64,000 bases of DNA from CAYMZZ01 sp047600605 (GTDB taxonomy: Bacteria > Bacteroidota > Bacteroidia > Chitinophagales > Chitinophagaceae): the NCBI GenBank assembly GCA_047600605.1, contig JASGKK010000001.1:1178001-1242000 (forward strand), given 5' to 3'. The translations under genes and the position numbers were made by a program. Within the stretch, counting starts at the first letter, position 1. Each line of letters begins with the position of its first letter. Of the stretch, positions 8,422-18,367 are shown piece by piece. Below the pieces are notes generated by a model. The model was not told where the DNA came from, made no database searches, and saw only the letters and a list, made by a program, of their open reading frames with translations.

Positions 8422-9432
8422 TCACCTTTTCTTCCCCGTCACCAGCTCCACCAGCCGGTCCAGCACAGCCTGCTGATTGTTTTTATAAATAAGATACTGG
8501 TGCTGACCTTCGCCCGGCGTAAATACCGATTTACCGTCGGCTGCAATCACTATACGTCCTTTTGGAGAAAGATCAAAATAGGCTGAATCAGGCTCAGCTG
8601 CATACAGCACAGAGGTCAGATCCCAGGTCTGGCGATCATAAGGCATCTTCTCGTATGCTTTATACGACATAACGAGCGGATTGACATCGCCTCCTTCAAA
8701 ATCCTGCTCAATGCTTTTGGCAGGATAGCGGAATTTATCGCCAATCTCGAAGCCACTGGCCACCAGTGGTACGGGACACTGAGCAAACAGTACCTTCGAA
8801 GCTTCCAGATCCTGCACAATATTCCATTCGGGAAAATCAAATTCATTCGTATACACTCCGCCCATGACGGATACCAGTTTTACTTTTTTCTTTACCAGTT
8901 CTACTCCGCTGAGCGGACTGTATTCATCACCGGTTGACTGCAGCAGGCGGGCCGCATTGGTTTCAGGGCCCACCACTATCAACACTACCGACTGATCTGG
9001 CGCAGCCGCCAGCAGGCGACGCTGTAGTTTATATCCTTCGGGCAGGCTGTCGGCTATGCTGCGTTGGGGAAACAGCAGCTTTTTCCCATTTACCAAAGTA
9101 TCCAGTGTAGCCGGCACGTATTTGCCGGGTTCCGGGTTTACGCCGTTGTAGGCATAACCCAATGGCATATCATTCCGGCCATTCAGACGACAGTAACCAT
9201 CAACATAATTGATCACCCGGGGATTAGATTTACTGATAGTAATCCCCAGCAGCTTTACTTTCTGTTGTTTTTCATAATCAAACAACATCTGAAGCGCCAG
9301 TACATCGTCGATATCGTTGCCGATATCCGTATCAAAAATAACAGATAAAGGTGCCTGCTCCTGTTGCTTTGCCGCCGGGTTACACCCGGCAATCAGTACC
9401 AGGGCCAGTATAATAACGGATAAATTTCGCAT
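8422..9432 (-). CDS. Nucleoside hydrolase lipoprotein (inosine-uridine-preferring family)
   Basis: This 336-residue protein has a lipoprotein signal (LVLIAGC, Cys17), so it should sit on the periplasmic or outer side. The calcium/ribose-binding N-terminal motif FDTDIGNDIDDVLAL (D34, D36, D40, D42, D43) is that of the nucleoside hydrolase family, which splits ribonucleosides into base and ribose. Other family marks are the MGGVY and EWNIVQD segments and the Asp in TWDLTSVLYA. It is the last gene of a unit starting with ribokinase, so free ribose made here could be imported and phosphorylated by its neighbours. Base preference cannot be read from the sequence. Confidence 0.9.
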   Translation of the reverse strand: MRNLSVIILALVLIAGCNPAAKQQEQAPLSVIFDTDIGNDIDDVLALQMLFDYEKQQKVKLLGITISKSNPRVINYVDGYCRLNGRNDMPLGYAYNGVNPEPGKYVPATLDTLVNGKKLLFPQRSIADSLPEGYKLQRRLLAAAPDQSVVLIVVGPETNAARLLQSTGDEYSPLSGVELVKKKVKLVSVMGGVYTNEFDFPEWNIVQDLEASKVLFAQCPVPLVASGFEIGDKFRYPAKSIEQDFEGGDVNPLVMSYKAYEKMPYDRQTWDLTSVLYAAEPDSAYFDLSPKGRIVIAADGKSVFTPGEGQHQYLIYKNNQQAVLDRLVELVTGKKR

Positions 9433-9446
9433 GGGTTAGTATTTTC

Positions 9447-11069
9447 TTATTTGGAATAAAATAAGCCTGAATCCGCCTGCAGGTCATTGATCGCCGCAGC
9501 AGGCAGGTCAAACTGTTCAACATTTTGTCCGACACCAATATACCCCAATGCGGTGTATCCGCCATTGATATAACTGGTATTGGCAAACCGCAGTGCCGGT
9601 TTACTGCCCGCAGGGTCCAGCACACTCAGGGCAAGAATATACCGGCCGTCAGACACTCCTGATATCTTCAGCTTCTCATCAATAGAATAAACGGGCGCAT
9701 CTATGCTATAAGCCTGTTTAGCTTCATCCCATTCATCGCCCGGCATCCACTTACTGATCTTTACTTTTTTCAATGTAGTACTCCATACCGGCTGATGCGT
9801 TTGGGGATCAAGTAATGATACCTGCAGTGGCCAGTCATAATAAAACGGAGAGGATCCCGTATTGGTCACATCAAAACGGATGGATAATTTTTTACCGTTA
9901 TCTACCCGCGTACTGTAACTGGCTTTGCCGATTACGAAACGGTAACCCATTGCCTTTTGCAGTTTGGCTGCGGCCTCTTTAAAAGCAGGCTCTTCAAAAT
10001 TGGCCCAGGTAATACCGCCCAGGTGATTGCAATGCAGATTACGGATCTGCTTTAGCGTAAGCTTATAAAACTCAGGATCGGTTACCACCTGTTCAAAACT
10101 TTTGAAGCGGGCCAGCGAACCCCAGTTCCAGGTAATCTCACCACCGATCGGTTGTGTCTTCCAACGATCACCCAGTTTCCTCATTTCTTCATAACCTCTT
10201 ACCTCTTCCTGTGGCTGTGACCAGGAATCCCAGTAAATACCAAACTGATAATCTTTGAACTCGTAGGCATAACGCACCATTACCTTTTTATTCTTAAAGG
10301 CTTTTGCAAATGCATCGCCCAGCACTTTTTCCATCCCCGGTATCCAGGTACGATTGGCTACATGATCCGGCTCATCGTGTGGAGGCCAGTAAGTAGAAAG
10401 GTCGGGGTCATGATGTTCGCCCCATTCGCCGATAATACCCATTTCCACATAAGCCACCCGCGGATCATTGTCCCATGCCTTGCCCAGTTTCTCTACCAGC
10501 TTCTTTACCCGCTCAGGAAAAGACGGATCAAAATAGCCGCCGGTGATCGGGGTATTCTTATCGGCAGAGTCAACGCGGGCACCCCAGGATCCGGGTATCT
10601 GCTTATACGGACTGCTTTGATCTGGTATCCCTTTGGGCCAGTGAGAACCACTGAGGTCATCGGGATTATTGGGATCCTTGGGGCGACCACCATGCCAGGA
10701 TTCTACCCATACCAGGTATACCCTTGGAATGACTTTCATATTCATATCTTCCACTCCCTGCCAGCGATGATTGCTGTAGGCAATGATCTTATCCACTCCA
10801 TCGGCCGCATCATCCTCTATCATATTCCACTGCATATACTCCTTGACCATGCTGCCGTAAGGATAAGGATAGCTGGCCCGTTTCCTGTCAACCCCTGGTT
10901 GAAAGAATTCCCGGAACCCTTTCATGGGGTTGCGGAAGGCCGGCTGATACTCCTGTAACTGTACCTGTACCCTGCCCTTCTGCACTACTGCAGTGGATGA
11001 CTGTGCTATTGCTGTCTGCAACAGCAGACTCAGACTAAGGCCAGTCGTTATATTTCTGACAAAACACAT
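9447..11069 (-). CDS. DUF4832-type TIM-barrel protein, putative glycoside hydrolase, copy 2
   Basis: This 540-residue protein has a Sec signal (LSLLLQTAIAQ). It is a close paralogue of the preceding gene (11079-12707) along its whole length. The N-terminal and central part look like a (beta/alpha)8 barrel, with conserved acidic positions in GIIGEWGEHHDP (E215, E218) and GGEITWNWG (E311); the C-terminal part (about residues 385-535) looks like a beta-sandwich. This fits the DUF4832/DUF4874 group of uncharacterised Bacteroidota PUL proteins. Two Glu at strand ends would suit a retaining glycoside hydrolase, but that is inference. The gap to the next gene is 14 nt. Confidence 0.78.
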   Translation of the reverse strand: MCFVRNITTGLSLSLLLQTAIAQSSTAVVQKGRVQVQLQEYQPAFRNPMKGFREFFQPGVDRKRASYPYPYGSMVKEYMQWNMIEDDAADGVDKIIAYSNHRWQGVEDMNMKVIPRVYLVWVESWHGGRPKDPNNPDDLSGSHWPKGIPDQSSPYKQIPGSWGARVDSADKNTPITGGYFDPSFPERVKKLVEKLGKAWDNDPRVAYVEMGIIGEWGEHHDPDLSTYWPPHDEPDHVANRTWIPGMEKVLGDAFAKAFKNKKVMVRYAYEFKDYQFGIYWDSWSQPQEEVRGYEEMRKLGDRWKTQPIGGEITWNWGSLARFKSFEQVVTDPEFYKLTLKQIRNLHCNHLGGITWANFEEPAFKEAAAKLQKAMGYRFVIGKASYSTRVDNGKKLSIRFDVTNTGSSPFYYDWPLQVSLLDPQTHQPVWSTTLKKVKISKWMPGDEWDEAKQAYSIDAPVYSIDEKLKISGVSDGRYILALSVLDPAGSKPALRFANTSYINGGYTALGYIGVGQNVEQFDLPAAAINDLQADSGLFYSK

Positions 11070-11078
11070 GTCGGCTTA

Positions 11079-12707
11079 TTATTGTTTTTTATACTTCAGC
11101 GTACGGTCATCCTTCATATTGCGAAAGTCTGTAGCAGGGATTTCATAATTCTCCAGCTCTTTATTGATCCCGATATACCCCATAGGATGACGGCCACCGA
11201 TAAAATAGTTTTCAATAGCAAAACGCAGCGAAGGCTCCATACCAGCAGGATCGAGTACAGATACAGCAATCACATATTCCTGTTCTGGCAGATCGGCATC
11301 CAGCGTTATTTCCTTTTCTATCTGATAAACAGGCGGAGCGTTCAGGTATTTGCTGGTGGCTTTATCCCAGTTGTCGCCGGGCATCCACTCAGAGATATTC
11401 ACCCCATCAAGCACCTTGCCCCACACTTTTTTCTTTGTGCGCTTATTAAGCAAAGCGATCTCCACGGGCCAGTTGTAATAGAAAGGCGATGAACCGTTAT
11501 TGACCACTTTAAAAGACACCTTGAAGGGCTTATTCTTCTCAATACGGCCCGGATAACTGAAATCAGAAAGTACATAATTATACCCCATCGACTTTTGCAG
11601 CAACTCGGCATTTATCTTAAACTCCGTATTATCGAAATTGGCCCAGGTAATGCCACCGAGGTGATTGTTGTGCAGGTTACGGATCTGCTCGATCACTTCT
11701 GTTCGTGTGGCCGGGTCAGCGACTACTTCTTCAAAGGAATTGAAACGCGAAAGCCCTCCCCAGTTCCAGGTGATCTCACCACCGATCGGTTGTGTCTTCC
11801 AGCGATCACCCAGCTTTTTCATTTCTTCATAACCACGCACCTTCTCTTCGGGCTGTGACCAGGAATCCCAGTAGATGCCAAACTCATAGTCTTTGAACTC
11901 GTAAGCATAGCGCACCATTACCTTTTTATTCTTAAAAGCCGACTGGAATGCATCTCCCAGCGTTTTCTCGATACCGGGTACATAAGTCCGGTTGGCTACG
12001 TGTGCCGGTTCATCATGGGGCAACCAGTAGGTAGAGATATTGGGGTCATGCTGCTCACCCCATTCACCAATAATCCCCATTTCTACATAAGCTACGCGTG
12101 GATCATTATCCCAGGCCTCACCTGCTTTGGCCACCAGCGCTTTTACACGATCCTGGAAAGTGGAATAAAAATAACCGCCGGTAATAGGTGTCACATCATC
12201 GTCTACCCGCACCTGTCCGGGAATATCTGCCGGCCAGTGCCAGCCATTCAGATCATCGGGGTTATTGGTATAGGTGTTTTGGGCAACACCACCATGCCAG
12301 GGTTCCATCCACACAATGTATATACGGGGAATCACTTTCATATTGATATCCTCTACTCCTGCCCACCGGTGATTGCTATACGCAATGATTTTATCTACTC
12401 CATCTGAAGCATTATTCTCGAGCATGTCCCACTGCATATACTCCTTGATAAGTGTTCCATAGGGGTACGGATAGTCAGAACGTTTGGTATCGTAACCAGG
12501 ACCAAAAAACTCACGCAACCCTTTCATGGGATTACGGATAGCTCCGGTAAACTCCGTGGGATGAACCGTCACTATGCCATTGGCCACTTCTACTTTGGGT
12601 TCCACCGATACCTCCGGAAATACTTCCGGCTTTATCTTTTGACAGGATACTGCCAGCAGCGCAAGCGACATGGCGGCAAGACCTATTTTTTTATATTGTG
12701 TTATCAT
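11079..12707 (-). CDS. DUF4832-type TIM-barrel lipoprotein, putative glycoside hydrolase, copy 1
   Basis: This 542-residue protein has a lipoprotein signal (SLALLAVSC). It aligns end to end with the downstream 540-residue paralogue, for example KEYMQWDMLENNASDGVDK here against KEYMQWNMIEDDAADGVDK there. The acidic positions in GIIGEWGE and GGEITWNWGG are kept. The copies differ in targeting: this one is lipidated, the other has a plain signal peptide, so the pair may act in different places on the same substrate. It lies 25 nt after susD and 9 nt before the paralogue. Confidence 0.78.
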   Translation of the reverse strand: MITQYKKIGLAAMSLALLAVSCQKIKPEVFPEVSVEPKVEVANGIVTVHPTEFTGAIRNPMKGLREFFGPGYDTKRSDYPYPYGTLIKEYMQWDMLENNASDGVDKIIAYSNHRWAGVEDINMKVIPRIYIVWMEPWHGGVAQNTYTNNPDDLNGWHWPADIPGQVRVDDDVTPITGGYFYSTFQDRVKALVAKAGEAWDNDPRVAYVEMGIIGEWGEQHDPNISTYWLPHDEPAHVANRTYVPGIEKTLGDAFQSAFKNKKVMVRYAYEFKDYEFGIYWDSWSQPEEKVRGYEEMKKLGDRWKTQPIGGEITWNWGGLSRFNSFEEVVADPATRTEVIEQIRNLHNNHLGGITWANFDNTEFKINAELLQKSMGYNYVLSDFSYPGRIEKNKPFKVSFKVVNNGSSPFYYNWPVEIALLNKRTKKKVWGKVLDGVNISEWMPGDNWDKATSKYLNAPPVYQIEKEITLDADLPEQEYVIAVSVLDPAGMEPSLRFAIENYFIGGRHPMGYIGINKELENYEIPATDFRNMKDDRTLKYKKQ

Positions 12708-12732
12708 CGTTAATCAGAATTTGAGTGAGGAA

Positions 12733-14160
12733 TTAGTACCCGGGATTGTTTTGTGTAATTGCTTCGTTGGCATCCAATGCTGCCTGGGGCAACGGATAGA
12801 GGCTATGATGATCCTGGATAGCGATACCTGCACGGTCGGCCAGGTATTGCTTCAGCTTGCCAAAACGGATCAGGTCAAAACGACGCAGGTGCTCAAAACA
12901 AAGCTCATGCAGACGCTCCTGCAGTACTGCGTCGGCAAACTGCTGCTGACTGAGATTATCGGCTGCTGTAATATCGGCTATGCCCGCCCGGCGACGTACC
13001 TGATTGATCGCATCGTACTTGGCTGTAGTACCATCATTCACTGCATTGAGCGCTTCGGCTTTCATCAACAGTACATCGGCATAGCGAATCAGGATAAAAT
13101 TGAGCTGATCATCTTCAATCACATTCCCAAATTCAGGGTCCCAGAACTTATTGTTGCAGGCAGGCGATTGCGTCACTCCATTATAAGATGTAAGGAAAAA
13201 GGCGGTCTTACGTTTATCTGTATTCTCAAAACTGTTGTACACATAATTGGTAGGACCAAAACCGCCCCAGCCACCAAAGTTGGTAGGCCCACCTACACCG
13301 CGCGGCCCCCAGTAGCTGTGCTGAATGCTGCCTTCCATACCCCATGAACCTGAGTGACGGAACTGCACTTCGAAAATGTTCTCATATTCCGCATTCTTGT
13401 TTTTAGGATGAAAGATATCTTTCAGGTTGGTGTATAAATGGAACTTGCCATCCAGTTTGTTGCAATATACCAGGGCATCGCCGGGCTTACCCCACTGCAG
13501 GTAGATGCGGGCCAGAAAAGCCTGCGCAGCATACGAAGTGGCACGTCCTTTATCGGCCGCATTAGGCCAGGTAGCAGGCAATGCTGCTTCCGCATCTTTC
13601 ATATCCTGCGTGATCAGTTGATATACTTCGTCGACAGTAGCACGGGGTTTCATGATCTCATCGTCGATAGATGATTGTGTCCACAAAGGCACACCGCCGT
13701 ACATTTTTACGAGGTCGAAATAATAAACGGCCCGCAGAAATTTGGCCTGTGCCACCATTAGTGCCCTTGTATTGTTATCCACTACACCAGCAGGCATGTC
13801 GATCACCGCATTACTGCGTTTCACCCCTTCATAACATACGCGGTAATGATCCTGGAAAAAAGGGTGGCTGGCACTGAATGTATACATCTTCAGTTCCGAA
13901 TAAGCGGCCCAGCCGAGGTCATAAGGCTCCACTTCATCGGTACCAAATTCAGAAAGAGTGATCGTATATTTTCCGACAAATACCCGTTGCATGGCAGCAT
14001 ACGCGGCATTGAGTGTTTTCTGCCAGTCTTCCGGAGTGGTATAAGCATTTTCCGGAGTCTGAATACTGCGGGGATCTTCGGTCAGGAACTTGCGGCAACT
14101 GCTCAGTGCCAGCAAGGCTACAATGATGATGAAATAATTCTTTTTCATATTGCAATTCAT
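12733..14160 (-). CDS. SusD/RagB-family outer-membrane nutrient-binding lipoprotein
   Basis: This 475-residue protein has a lipoprotein signal ending ALLALSSC (Cys22). The N-terminal CRKFLTEDPRSIQTPENAYTT and the helical region LMVAQAKFLRAVYYFDLVKMYGGVPLW are SusD-family signatures; the C-terminal part LHELCFEHLRRFDLIRFGKL is also typical. SusD proteins cap the SusC channel and bind the incoming ligand. The ATG at 14160 overlaps the susC stop by one base (TAATG), suggesting coupled translation; a second ATG at 14148 is also possible. The stop at 12733 is 25 nt from the DUF4832 lipoprotein. Confidence 0.95.
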   Translation of the reverse strand: MNCNMKKNYFIIIVALLALSSCRKFLTEDPRSIQTPENAYTTPEDWQKTLNAAYAAMQRVFVGKYTITLSEFGTDEVEPYDLGWAAYSELKMYTFSASHPFFQDHYRVCYEGVKRSNAVIDMPAGVVDNNTRALMVAQAKFLRAVYYFDLVKMYGGVPLWTQSSIDDEIMKPRATVDEVYQLITQDMKDAEAALPATWPNAADKGRATSYAAQAFLARIYLQWGKPGDALVYCNKLDGKFHLYTNLKDIFHPKNKNAEYENIFEVQFRHSGSWGMEGSIQHSYWGPRGVGGPTNFGGWGGFGPTNYVYNSFENTDKRKTAFFLTSYNGVTQSPACNNKFWDPEFGNVIEDDQLNFILIRYADVLLMKAEALNAVNDGTTAKYDAINQVRRRAGIADITAADNLSQQQFADAVLQERLHELCFEHLRRFDLIRFGKLKQYLADRAGIAIQDHHSLYPLPQAALDANEAITQNNPGY

Positions 14161-17105
14161 TAGAAGTTGATTGAAAGGCCAGCCATAAAGGTTCTGGCAT
14201 TAGGATAGGGGTTAGTATTATCACCCGACTCTACATCATACCCGGTAAACTGTGTCCAGGTAAATGCATTCTGCACGGAAGCATATATGCGCATGCCGGT
14301 CGATTTGATACGACGCACAAAGCTGTTGGCAGGGAAGCTGTAACCCAGCTCAATATTGCGGAGACGCAGGTAATCGCCTTTTTGCAGGTTGGCATCGGTA
14401 CCATCGCCATTGGCATAGGCACTACCTACACGTGGGGCAGGATAACGCTGGCTGGGGCGTGTTGGCGTCCAGTAGCCATTGTAGTAATCCACGCCCATAT
14501 TACCCCAGGTATTAAAAGAATTGAGATAACGGTTGAGCGAGTTATTGATCATATGTCCGCCTGCATAGGTAAAGAAAGTGATCAGGTCAAATCCTTTATA
14601 CTTGAATGTATTGGTAAAGCTGCCATAGAATTTAGGCACGGCCACGCCGGCAAACTGACGGTCATCGCCATTGATCACACCGTCTTTGTTAAGGTCTACC
14701 ACTTTGCGGTCGCCAGGCTGCGCATTGTATTGTGCGGCCTGTGCAGCTTCGCTGGTCTGCCAGATACCATCCGACTTCAGCGTATAGAAAAGATTGATGG
14801 GCCGGCCTACAAACAGTGATTTATTTACATCCAGCTTGCCGCCATACAATTCAGCAATCTTATTCTGGTTGTAAGAGATATTGCCAGCTGTTGTCCAGCT
14901 GAAATCACGGGTACTGATATTTACAGTAGTGAGTGAAAGTTCGATACCTTTGTTGTCGATCTGGCCAATATTGGTAAGCGAGTTATCAAATCCGGATTCA
15001 ATAGGCAGGGGTACCAGCCATAGCAGATCAGTTGTTTTTTTGTAGTAAGCATCCAGTGTACCGGCAATCCGGTTTTTGAAGAAACCGAAATCGATACCGA
15101 TATCAAACTGGTTGGCTTTTTCCCAGGTCAGGTTGGGATTGGCGATTGTATTCTGTACAGAGCCCGTAGCCAGGTTGCCCCCAAATACATAATCGGCCCA
15201 TTCACCACCCTGTCCGATTGTAGCGGCATAGGCATAATCGCCAATATTCTGATTGCCGAGCTTACCTGCACTCAGGCGCAGCTTCAGTTCACTTACAGCT
15301 CCGGCATTCTCCATAAATTTCTCATTGGATATACGCCAGGCCAGCGCTGCCGAAGGGAAGAAGCCCCAGCGATGCCCGGGAGCAAATCGTGATGAGCCAT
15401 CCTGGCGCATGGTAACTGTAAACAGGTAGCGATCATCAAAATTGTAATTCACACGACCATAATAAGAAGTGAGTGTCGAAGCCGAAGCATAGGAATAGTT
15501 AGGACCATGATTCTGTGCACCACCCAGGTTATCATAACCAAGAATGGGAGAAAGGTTCTTGGAGTCGGCGGTAGTGCTTTCATAATCATACTTTGAAGCA
15601 GAAAAACCACCCATTACCACAAACTTATGCCGGTCGCTCAGTTCAAAATTGTAGGTAGCGGTATTCTCCGTTTGCATGTACCTTTTTTTACCGTTGAATT
15701 TCACAGCATGGCCTCCATCGGGATAATGTTGCCCCATGCGGCCATCTTCGTAGGAATTCACGTTGAAAAATTCGAGTTCAGCTCCGTTATCGGAACGAAT
15801 CTTCAGATTTTTGACCGGCTCGATCTCAAAGTATACAGAACCTACCGCACGGCTCTTGGCTGTATTCCTGTCCAGCAGATCCACGATGGCTACCGGGTTG
15901 GCCTTGGTATTGAGAAACCCATCAAAGTAATCACCATTGCTGGTATAGATAGGAGCAGTTGGCTGTGAACTGATGGCGCTGAACATGGTACCATAGCCGG
16001 AATCACCTTCTTCGTTGATGTTTTTGAGTTTTGACTCAATGATATTGAAACGGATACCGGTCCTGAGCCAGTCCATGGTTTGCGCATCCATATTGTAACG
16101 CAAGGTTACTTTCCGGAATGAAGAATTTTTGATTGTACCAATCTGGTTGTAATAGTCAGCTCCGAGGAAATGAGTTACTTTTTCATTACCTCCGGAAATA
16201 CCGAGATTATAGTTGCTGAAATTTCCGTTCTGCGTAATGGCATCCTGCCAGTCGGTGCTTTCGCCACGGCTCAGCAGACGCAGTTCTTCGGAGGTCCAGG
16301 TATAATCAGGAATTGCTTTAGAGGCCAGCTCATAATACTGCTGGGCATTCATCATGTCCTGCTTATTGAGCATTCGTTGAGTACCGCTATTGATATTAAG
16401 CGTCACACGTCCCTTACCCTTCACTCCCTTGCGGGTAGTAACCAGTATCACACCATTTGAACCACGTGAGCCATAAATGGCCGCGGAAGAAGCATCCTTT
16501 AATACTTCGATAGATTCGATATCGCCCTGCGAAAGATCCTGCAGGCCTCCTTCTACAGGTATACCATCTACCACATAAAGGGGAGCGTTGCCTGCACGCA
16601 ATGAACCCGAACCGCGGATCACTACCGATGCATCGCCACCGGGTTTTACAGAACCTGTAGACACGAATACACCGGCTGCCAGTCCCTGCAGTGCGCTGGT
16701 AGCAGTACCCACCCGTGCATTTTTCAATGCATCAGGTTTGATAGTAGTAACTGATCCGGTCAGGTCACTTTTTTTGGTGGAGCCATACCCAATCACTACC
16801 ACATCGTTGAGGTTGACGGCTGCGCTTATCAGCTGAATGGTAAAAGTGAGATCATTGCCCACTACCACGGTCTTGGTGACCATCCCTGTATGAGAAAATT
16901 CAATTATTGCTCCTTTATCTGCCTGAAGTGTAAACCGCCCGGCAGAGTCTGTAGCGGTCCCCCTGTTTGTATTCTTAACGGATACTGATACGCCTGCCAA
17001 TGGTACATTGACTTCGTCGGTGACCAGACCGCTGATTTTTGTTTGCGCATACAGCAGGCTGGTAAACAGCAAACCGATGCATGCAAAAAATAGTTTTTTA
17101 TACAT
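14160..17105 (-). CDS. SusC/RagA-family TonB-dependent outer-membrane transporter
   Basis: This 981-residue protein has a signal peptide (LLFTSLLYAQ), an N-terminal CarboxypepD-regulatory-like domain (about 25-100), the SusC linker LNDVVVIGYGSTKKSDLTGS, a plug domain with VVIRGSGSLRAGNAPLYVVDG and IESIEVLKDASSAAIYGSRG, and a C-terminal barrel of about 700 residues ending in Phe (GLSINF). It imports a ligand held by its SusD partner using TonB energy. It lies 49 nt after the IPT/Lcl lipoprotein and overlaps susD by one base. The neighbours point to ribose-containing ligands, but the barrel itself does not show the substrate. Confidence 0.96.
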   Translation of the reverse strand: MYKKLFFACIGLLFTSLLYAQTKISGLVTDEVNVPLAGVSVSVKNTNRGTATDSAGRFTLQADKGAIIEFSHTGMVTKTVVVGNDLTFTIQLISAAVNLNDVVVIGYGSTKKSDLTGSVTTIKPDALKNARVGTATSALQGLAAGVFVSTGSVKPGGDASVVIRGSGSLRAGNAPLYVVDGIPVEGGLQDLSQGDIESIEVLKDASSAAIYGSRGSNGVILVTTRKGVKGKGRVTLNINSGTQRMLNKQDMMNAQQYYELASKAIPDYTWTSEELRLLSRGESTDWQDAITQNGNFSNYNLGISGGNEKVTHFLGADYYNQIGTIKNSSFRKVTLRYNMDAQTMDWLRTGIRFNIIESKLKNINEEGDSGYGTMFSAISSQPTAPIYTSNGDYFDGFLNTKANPVAIVDLLDRNTAKSRAVGSVYFEIEPVKNLKIRSDNGAELEFFNVNSYEDGRMGQHYPDGGHAVKFNGKKRYMQTENTATYNFELSDRHKFVVMGGFSASKYDYESTTADSKNLSPILGYDNLGGAQNHGPNYSYASASTLTSYYGRVNYNFDDRYLFTVTMRQDGSSRFAPGHRWGFFPSAALAWRISNEKFMENAGAVSELKLRLSAGKLGNQNIGDYAYAATIGQGGEWADYVFGGNLATGSVQNTIANPNLTWEKANQFDIGIDFGFFKNRIAGTLDAYYKKTTDLLWLVPLPIESGFDNSLTNIGQIDNKGIELSLTTVNISTRDFSWTTAGNISYNQNKIAELYGGKLDVNKSLFVGRPINLFYTLKSDGIWQTSEAAQAAQYNAQPGDRKVVDLNKDGVINGDDRQFAGVAVPKFYGSFTNTFKYKGFDLITFFTYAGGHMINNSLNRYLNSFNTWGNMGVDYYNGYWTPTRPSQRYPAPRVGSAYANGDGTDANLQKGDYLRLRNIELGYSFPANSFVRRIKSTGMRIYASVQNAFTWTQFTGYDVESGDNTNPYPNARTFMAGLSINF

Positions 17106-17154
17106 AGCCGTATGTTGTGATTATTTGAAGACTTAGATTAAATAGCCGTAAGGA

Positions 17155-18315
17155 TCAGAAAGAACGGATAGCACGCACACCGATCTTCCAGCCTTCTTTA
17201 TCTGAATTACCAGATACGATATTGACGGCTTCATAAAAGTTGACATAGAAAGCCGACCAGCCGGCCGCATCGCCATCACCTTCGCTGGAGCTCCAGTAGT
17301 TGTTGGCAGGTATACCGGCCCCATGGGCCCAGAGCATGTCTTTGGCTTTGAACAGTTCGATCAATTCCTGTTGAGAAGGAAGAAACCAATCGGTATAAGT
17401 GTCACCATTTACCGTCACACTCAGCTCATCGCAGAGTTCAAAGGCCGCTTTTTTATTATTCCAGTTGGAGAAATTCTGACGAAATGCAACCATCTTGGCC
17501 TGCAGTTTACTCGTATTGCTCTTACCTGCACCCAGGTCTTTGCTGGTGCCTGCAGCACCGGAGAGTGCTACACCCGGGCCAAACTGCTCAAGGGCAGTAC
17601 CTGTATTGACTTTATTAACGATATAGCCATGCAGTTTGCTGCTTTCGGTGTAGTATACGACACCACCGCCTACCTCATCGCCCGGATTTACCTGGATGCC
17701 GATGGTACCCAGGATGGTTTTGCGCTGTGTACCGCGGGTTACGATCACATTATTAACACCATAGACATCGGCGGGCAGCTGAAAGCTGAGACCCTGTGCC
17801 GTAACGGTGGTTGGGATAGCGATCACTTTATCGGCGGGATAGAAGGAAGCCGTCAGCTGGATCATGTCTCCTGACTCAAAACCTTCGCCACCGATGCTGA
17901 CTGTAGCGCCCAGTACAAAAGGAGTGGTTGGCATAACCACATTCTCCAGTACAATCACAAAAGGCACACGCAGTTCACCATCGAGAGTGGTTTGTTTTCC
18001 GGCGCGTTCGACAGTAACAGTATAAGCGCCACCGGCTTCACGCGGTACCATGATCACAATAGATTCATCGGTCACTTCCAGTACATCTACCTGGATCATG
18101 CCGTTGTCGTCTTCGATAAATACTTTATCAGATACATCAAAGCCCTTGCCGCGGATAGTAGCCGGGCTGCCGGGCATCACATCATTTTCATTGGGGAAAA
18201 CAACGTTTTTGAGAATGGGGGCAATAGGCACCGGAATGGGTGCATCATCTTTTTTGCAGGAAGTAATACCTCCTGCCAAAAAGACGGCGAGCAAGCAAAT
18301 CGCTACTTTTTTCAT
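17155..18315 (-). CDS. IPT/TIG-domain lipoprotein with C-terminal Lcl/DUF1566-like domain, probable surface ligand-binding protein
   Basis: This 386-residue protein has a lipoprotein signal (LAGGITSC, Cys20). Two Ig-like IPT/TIG repeats follow (about 35-115 and 118-205), then a domain from GGGVVYYTESSKLHGYIV to the end with WFLPSQQEL and NNYWSSSEGD, the hallmark of the Lcl C-terminal/DUF1566 fold. In SusCD operons such a protein normally takes the SusE/SusF-like role of surface glycan binding. It is encoded directly before susC, with a 49-nt gap. The ligand is unknown. The IPT + Lcl combination in one SusE-position protein is noteworthy. Confidence 0.82.
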   Translation of the reverse strand: MKKVAICLLAVFLAGGITSCKKDDAPIPVPIAPILKNVVFPNENDVMPGSPATIRGKGFDVSDKVFIEDDNGMIQVDVLEVTDESIVIMVPREAGGAYTVTVERAGKQTTLDGELRVPFVIVLENVVMPTTPFVLGATVSIGGEGFESGDMIQLTASFYPADKVIAIPTTVTAQGLSFQLPADVYGVNNVIVTRGTQRKTILGTIGIQVNPGDEVGGGVVYYTESSKLHGYIVNKVNTGTALEQFGPGVALSGAAGTSKDLGAGKSNTSKLQAKMVAFRQNFSNWNNKKAAFELCDELSVTVNGDTYTDWFLPSQQELIELFKAKDMLWAHGAGIPANNYWSSSEGDGDAAGWSAFYVNFYEAVNIVSGNSDKEGWKIGVRAIRSF

Positions 18316-18367
18316 TTGACAGTCGTTTTTGTTTCACGAAAGGGGGTTAATCAACGAAAGGTGGTAT

